Shown in pieces: positions 5,384 to 8,134 of a stretch of DNA of 8,134 nt (position 1 is the stretch's first letter; each line of letters begins with the position of its first letter). The translations under genes and the position numbers were made by a program. A model generated the notes under the pieces. That model ran no database searches, was not told the origin of the DNA, and saw nothing but the letters and a program-made list of their open reading frames with translations. The stretch comes from Phycisphaerae bacterium (GTDB lineage Bacteria; Planctomycetota; Phycisphaerae; JAAYCJ01), in contig JAAZAW010000074.1 in assembly GCA_012514125.1 (NCBI GenBank), positions 1 through 8,134 of the forward strand, written 5' to 3'.

Positions 5384-7159
5384 GTGAATATAGAACCCAA
5401 CATGAAAAATTATGATGCTGCCTGTCGTGAAAATAAGCTCGAAGTGCCGGAGTATTTTAATTACACCGTCGATATTTTCGAAAAACACGCTCGTGAGCGT
5501 GGAGATAAAGTCGCGTTGATGCTTGGCGGTGCCGATGGAACCACCTACGAAAAATATACCTTCGAACAATTGAGCCGCATGGTCAATCAATATTGCCATG
5601 TTTTTCATAAGCTCGGTCTTCGCAAGGGTGATCGTGTTCTGGTGCTGATGGGTTGGCGATATGAATGGCATGTGACGATGCTGGCGATGATCAAACTTGG
5701 TATTATCGCCATTCCCACGACAACACAATCGCGTCCCCGAGATTTGCTCTATCGGTTCGATGCGTCAAATTCAGTGGGGATCATCTGCTCTCCGGATCTG
5801 ATGGAGGTGGTCGATTCCATGTCTCCTCAAAGCAAAACCCTGCGGTATAAAATGGTGGTCGGTTTATCAGGCTCGGCAAAAAATGGCTGGATGGATTTTA
5901 CCTCGGCTGCCCGGAACGAGTCTGAAGAATTTTCAGGCAATGAAAAAACACGCAGCGACGAGGGCATGTTGATCTATTTCACTTCCGGGACGGTGGCCTA
6001 TCCGAAGATGACTCTTCATACGCAGGCGTCTTACGGTATCGGTCATACCCTCACCGCCACCTTGTGGCAGGACCTCAAACCTGAAGATATCCACTGGACC
6101 ATGACCGACACCGGCTGGGCCAAAGCCGCCTGGGGGTGCTTTTTCGGACAATGGATGGTCGGTGCAACGATTTTTATCAGTACGGCCCCGAAATTTGAAC
6201 CGCAAAAAACGTTGCTAACAATTGCGAACGCCGGTATCACGACGTTTTGCGCGCCTCCGACGGTTTATCGAATTCTTGTTCGCGAAGAATTGAGCCAATA
6301 TAATCTCCGGTCCATTCGCCACTGCGTCAGTGCCGGTGAGCCTTTGAATCCTGAAGTCATTCGAATCTGGAAAGACGCCACCGGTTGCGACATTTACGAC
6401 GGTTATGGTCAAACCGAAACGGTCAACATGATCGCCAACTTCCGATGTCTGCCCATCAAGCCCGGTTCAATGGGAAAAGCCGTCCCGGGTTTCGATGTTT
6501 TGGTTGTCGATGAAGATGGAAAAGAACAACCTTTCGGACATGAAGGATATATCGCGATTCGAGTCAACCCCCATCGTCCGGTGGGTTTGTTCGCTGGTTA
6601 TGTCAACGATTCCGAATCCATGGCAACTTCGTTCCGCGGCGATTTGTATTACACCGGCGATAAAGCCTATAAAGACAGTGACGGTTATTTCTGGTTCCTC
6701 GGCCGTGCCGACGACGTCATCATTACCTCTGGGTATCGTATCGGTCCTTTCGAAATCGAAAGCGCGCTGCTGGAGCATCCCGCCGTCAAAGAATCCGCCG
6801 TCGTTGCAAGCCCGCACGAATTACGCGGCGAGGTCGTCAAAGCTTTTATCATTTTGAATCAGGGCAACGAGCCATCGCCCTCGCTTGTGCTCGAACTTCA
6901 GAATCATGTCAAATCCATCACCGCGCCTTACAAATATCCGCGGCTGATTGAATTCGTTAAGGAACTTCCCAAAACCGTTAGCGGTAAGATTAAACGCGGC
7001 GAACTAAAACGTCGGGAATGGTCTGCCGTCAAAATCCAACCGGTTCGACTCATCAAACGCCGCCATTATCGTCGAACCTATAAGCGTTTCGGCCTGATGG
7101 GTTTGCTTGAAGGTATCCGTCGTAACTGGTTCAATGCCGTCAAATACAAACGAGCGTAA
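5384..7159 (+). CDS. Acyl-CoA synthetase, medium-chain (ACSM-like), AMP-forming
   Basis: The product is 591 residues, an AMP-forming enzyme of the ANL superfamily. Family chemistry: a carboxylic acid and ATP give an acyl-adenylate, which is transferred to CoA with release of AMP. Visible core motifs are the phosphate loop TSGTVAYPK (200-208), HWTMTDTGW (237-245), YGQTE (341-345), YYTGD (422-426), the hinge GRADDVIITSGYRIGP (440-455) and the catalytic-lysine motif TVSGKIKR with Lys535. The DTGW motif and overall length fit the medium-chain/ACSM branch; the acid substrate cannot be read from sequence. The loop has Val-Ala where Thr-Gly is usual. A C-terminal tail (about 546-591) is strikingly Arg/Lys-rich and extends past the normal end. 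No signal peptide is present, so it is cytoplasmic. GTG start with AAGGA upstream; an ATG at 5402 is the alternative. The zinc-ribbon gene follows after 24 bases and is probably cotranscribed. Confidence 0.9.
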   Translation: MNIEPNMKNYDAACRENKLEVPEYFNYTVDIFEKHARERGDKVALMLGGADGTTYEKYTFEQLSRMVNQYCHVFHKLGLRKGDRVLVLMGWRYEWHVTMLAMIKLGIIAIPTTTQSRPRDLLYRFDASNSVGIICSPDLMEVVDSMSPQSKTLRYKMVVGLSGSAKNGWMDFTSAARNESEEFSGNEKTRSDEGMLIYFTSGTVAYPKMTLHTQASYGIGHTLTATLWQDLKPEDIHWTMTDTGWAKAAWGCFFGQWMVGATIFISTAPKFEPQKTLLTIANAGITTFCAPPTVYRILVREELSQYNLRSIRHCVSAGEPLNPEVIRIWKDATGCDIYDGYGQTETVNMIANFRCLPIKPGSMGKAVPGFDVLVVDEDGKEQPFGHEGYIAIRVNPHRPVGLFAGYVNDSESMATSFRGDLYYTGDKAYKDSDGYFWFLGRADDVIITSGYRIGPFEIESALLEHPAVKESAVVASPHELRGEVVKAFIILNQGNEPSPSLVLELQNHVKSITAPYKYPRLIEFVKELPKTVSGKIKRGELKRREWSAVKIQPVRLIKRRHYRRTYKRFGLMGLLEGIRRNWFNAVKYKRA

Positions 7160-7171
7160 CCCTGTGAATTT

Positions 7172-7177
7172 AAGGAG
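7172..7177 (+). promoter_or_regulatory. Shine-Dalgarno site of the zinc-ribbon gene
   Basis: AAGGAG lies six bases before the ATG at 7184, an excellent site. Its presence argues that the short interrupted frame downstream was, or still is, a translated gene. Confidence 0.65.
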
Positions 7178-7183
7178 TGCGAC

Positions 7184-7378
7184 ATGCCTTCAAAGGATTG
7201 GGCGCCGGGTTGGAAGGTGCGATGCCTGAAATGTGGTTTTACCGAAGATTGGGGCAAATAGGGTATCCGCATCGCGGGTGCGGGTAAGAAATATACTTTG
7301 GGCTGGTGTTCTCGATGTCGCTGGATTCGATGCCATGTCATCGAAAAATCAAAAAGCCAGACCAGAGACTCTTGTTAA
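7184..7378 (+). pseudogene. Small zinc-ribbon protein gene interrupted by an in-frame TAG
   Basis: From the ATG at 7184 the frame reads 25 codons (MPSKDWAPGWKVRCLKCGFT...GK), then TAG at 7259-7261, then 38 more codons in the same frame to TAA at 7376-7378. The first part carries CxxC at Cys14/Cys17. The second carries CxxC at codons 42/45 (WCSRC), followed by Cys50 and His51. Together they make a complete four-cysteine zinc-ribbon of about 64 residues, rich in Arg, Lys and Trp. A strong Shine-Dalgarno site precedes it, and it follows the acyl-CoA synthetase by 24 bases. The simplest reading is a nonsense mutation that made a recent pseudogene. Alternatives are readthrough or recoding of UAG, a sequencing error, or a functional 25-residue product. 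One base change gives Tyr, Gln, Lys, Trp, Glu, Ser or Leu at that codon. The exact role of the intact protein is unknown to me. Confidence 0.7.
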
Positions 7379-7384
7379 AACAAC

Positions 7385-7420
7385 AATGGCGACAACCGCT
7401 TTTAAACAGTTCTCGCCATT
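7385..7420. terminator. Hairpin between convergent genes
   Basis: AATGGCGA (7385-7392) is perfectly complementary to TCGCCATT (7413-7420) over a 20-base loop. One or two further pairs are possible if a bulge is allowed. It lies 6 bases past the end of the plus-strand zinc-ribbon frame and 20 bases past the end of the minus-strand small lipoprotein. The minus-strand side is followed by GTTGTTTT, a moderate T-rich tail, so it best suits the lipoprotein gene. It may serve both directions. Confidence 0.55.
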
Positions 7421-7440
7421 TGTGTTCAACGACAAAGCGT

Positions 7441-7641
7441 TTAAAGTCCGCCAATGAGATTCTGAAGGAACTGCGTGATCTGATCGATATTCGCAGCTAC
7501 ACCAAAGGCTCCAGCCAAAATGCCGGTGTTTACAATCGTTCCCGTGATGTTATTTGCAACAGCAAAAACATTGGCGGCTGCACAACCCGACATACCGATC
7601 ATTCCTGCTAAAAAACCTGAAAACAGCATGAATTTCTTCAC
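7441..7641 (-). CDS. Small lipoprotein, 66 residues
   Basis: The start is MKKFMLFSGFLAGMIGMSGC: a short basic end, a hydrophobic core and a lipobox-like MSGC, predicting lipidation at Cys20. The mature part is only 47 residues, Ala/Gly/Ile/Asn-rich (CAAANVFAVANNITG onward), with a GILAGAFGVAA stretch (40-50) and a possible amphipathic helix at NIDQITQFLQNLI (51-63). The start codon is GTG at 7641 with GGAGG nine bases upstream; the ATG four codons later would put the site too far away. A good promoter lies at 7684-7711. It is likely anchored in a membrane facing the periplasm or cell surface. The size resembles small entericidin-type lipoproteins, but I claim no homology. It is convergent with the zinc-ribbon gene. 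Gene call is good; function unknown. Confidence 0.75.
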   Translation of the reverse strand: MKKFMLFSGFLAGMIGMSGCAAANVFAVANNITGTIVNTGILAGAFGVAANIDQITQFLQNLIGGL

Positions 7642-7650
7642 TGCAAGTTA

Positions 7651-7655
7651 CCTCC
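7651..7655 (-). promoter_or_regulatory. Shine-Dalgarno site selecting a GTG start
   Basis: GGAGG on the minus strand lies nine bases before the GTG at 7641-7639. It is the only good site near the small lipoprotein gene and places the start at GTG rather than at the ATG four codons later. Confidence 0.65.
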
Positions 7656-7683
7656 AAAAAAATGTTTTTAAAATGACTCCTCT

Positions 7684-7711
7684 ATTGTCCCGGCGCATAA
7701 GAATGTGTCAA
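7684..7711 (-). promoter_or_regulatory. Sigma70-like promoter of the small lipoprotein gene
   Basis: Reading the minus strand, TTGACA (7711-7706) is a perfect -35 box. It is followed after 16 bases by GACAAT (7689-7684), matching the -10 consensus at four of six positions, including the last three. Transcription would start near 7677, giving a leader of about 35 bases before the GTG at 7641. The spacing and placement make this the most credible promoter in the window, but it is unproven. Confidence 0.5.
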
Positions 7712-7803
7712 GTAAAAATGAATGTGAATCATCAGGGAACGTTTATGCCTGTAGTATTGCCGAACCAGGGCAATCGCATGAAAATTTTCCGGTTCATTCT
7801 TTC

Positions 7804-7905
7804 ACGGTGAATCTCAGCACCGTCAGGAGATAATCCCGCTGATAAGCCAGGCTATAAGTTGGAATTTATAAGTTAGCAAAACGTTGTTTGGCTTAGATTG
7901 CTGAG
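7804..7905. other. Nested short inverted repeats (possible structured element)
   Basis: CTCAGC (7813-7818) can pair with GCTGAG (7900-7905), enclosing TAAGCCA (7843-7849) paired with TGGCTTA (7889-7895). A direct repeat of TATAAGTT occurs twice inside (about 7853-7860 and 7867-7874). A small competing hairpin, ACGGTG (7804-7809) with CACCGT (7818-7823), overlaps the left outer arm. The nesting hints at an RNA structure, but the stems are short and may be chance. No adjacent gene in this window clearly uses it. Confidence 0.25.
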
Positions 7906-8076
7906 TCTGTGATTTCCGACCCAAAGCCCGACAGGGGGGCCGAATGCCGATTTTCGGGAAAATAAGCAATCCTAAAAACCATAAGCACTTTATTTGAATG
8001 AAGATAAGAACGAAAAATGTTTTTATTTTTGTCGATGTGACCTGGGCAGGAACCTTGAAAGATGAAAACTCGGTGC
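7906..8076. other. Intergenic region with no supported gene
   Basis: A 90-codon minus-strand frame (8095-7823) crosses this region. It lacks a ribosome binding site, has no recognisable motif and looks like translated AT-rich spacer, so I do not call it. A tiny CCGA-TTT-TCGG hairpin and G/C-rich islands around 7920-7960 are the only visible landmarks. Confidence 0.35.
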
Positions 8077-8118
8077 AATTTTCATGTATTTGCATCTAAT
8101 TTCATGTTTTTTTCATGT
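8077..8118. repeat. Three TTTCATGT direct repeats in helical phase
   Basis: AATTTTCATGT (8077-8087), AATTTCATGT (8098-8107) and TTTTTCATGT (8109-8118) share the core TTTCATGT. The CATGT cores begin at 8083, 8103 and 8114, spaced 20 and 11 bases, close to two turns and one turn of DNA. This fits a set of binding sites on one face of the helix, possibly for a gene beyond the window's right end. The AT-rich background raises the chance of coincidence. Confidence 0.4.
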
Positions 8119-8134
8119 CGGACCCCGGATATTC

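Noticed and set aside
7823..8095. Minus-strand 90-codon open frame
   Set aside because: There is no Shine-Dalgarno site before the start, no recognisable domain or signal, and the composition looks like translated AT-rich spacer.
1..8134. CRISPR array, defence system, transposase, tRNA or rRNA
   Set aside because: No regularly spaced direct repeats with unique spacers, no nuclease or transposase motifs, and no tRNA or rRNA signature were seen. The 21-bp array has no spacers and is palindromic throughout.

Overview
The window looks like a bacterial chromosome segment with widely spaced genes and long intergenic regions full of small inverted repeats. My best guess for the host is a planctomycete-like bacterium, possibly of the Phycisphaerae type. 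This rests on recalled family resemblance (the short alpha-helical plus beta-rich hypothetical protein, and the multidomain beta-helix lipoprotein). There is no rRNA or marker gene, so the assignment is tentative. The two lipobox signal peptides and the Shine-Dalgarno sites in front of every gene support a bacterium that sorts lipoproteins.

Layout. (1) Positions 1-145 hold a dRS3-like 20-bp palindrome and a pyrimidine-rich tract. (2) Positions 146-814, minus strand, encode a GC-rich 222-residue hypothetical protein. Its leader (824-949) is an exact 21-bp-period array of six imperfect palindromes ending at the Shine-Dalgarno site. (3) Positions 950-1613 are gene-free but carry a large nested inverted repeat (1190-1339), a second hairpin (1383-1422) and a probable terminator (1523-1571). 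(4) Positions 1614-4739, minus strand, encode a 1041-residue lipoprotein with three Ig-like domains, a carboxypeptidase-regulatory-like domain, a cadherin-like domain and a C-terminal right-handed parallel beta-helix. (5) Positions 4740-5383 are a divergent intergenic region with several hairpins. (6) Positions 5384-7159, plus strand, encode an ACSM-like acyl-CoA synthetase starting at GTG. (7) Positions 7184-7378, plus strand, directly downstream, hold a small zinc-ribbon gene whose two CxxC halves are separated by an in-frame TAG. (8) Positions 7441-7641, minus strand, encode a 66-residue small lipoprotein, convergent with the zinc-ribbon gene and with a good sigma70-like promoter. (9) Positions 7656-8134 contain only short repeats and possible RNA structure.

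Functional links are limited. The synthetase and the interrupted zinc-ribbon gene form a likely two-gene transcription unit. The large lipoprotein is probably surface-attached and binds or processes carbohydrate or another extracellular ligand. I see no defence system, CRISPR array, transposase, tRNA or rRNA. The observations most worth checking are the in-frame TAG in an otherwise intact zinc-ribbon gene and the 21-bp palindrome array in the leader of the hypothetical gene.
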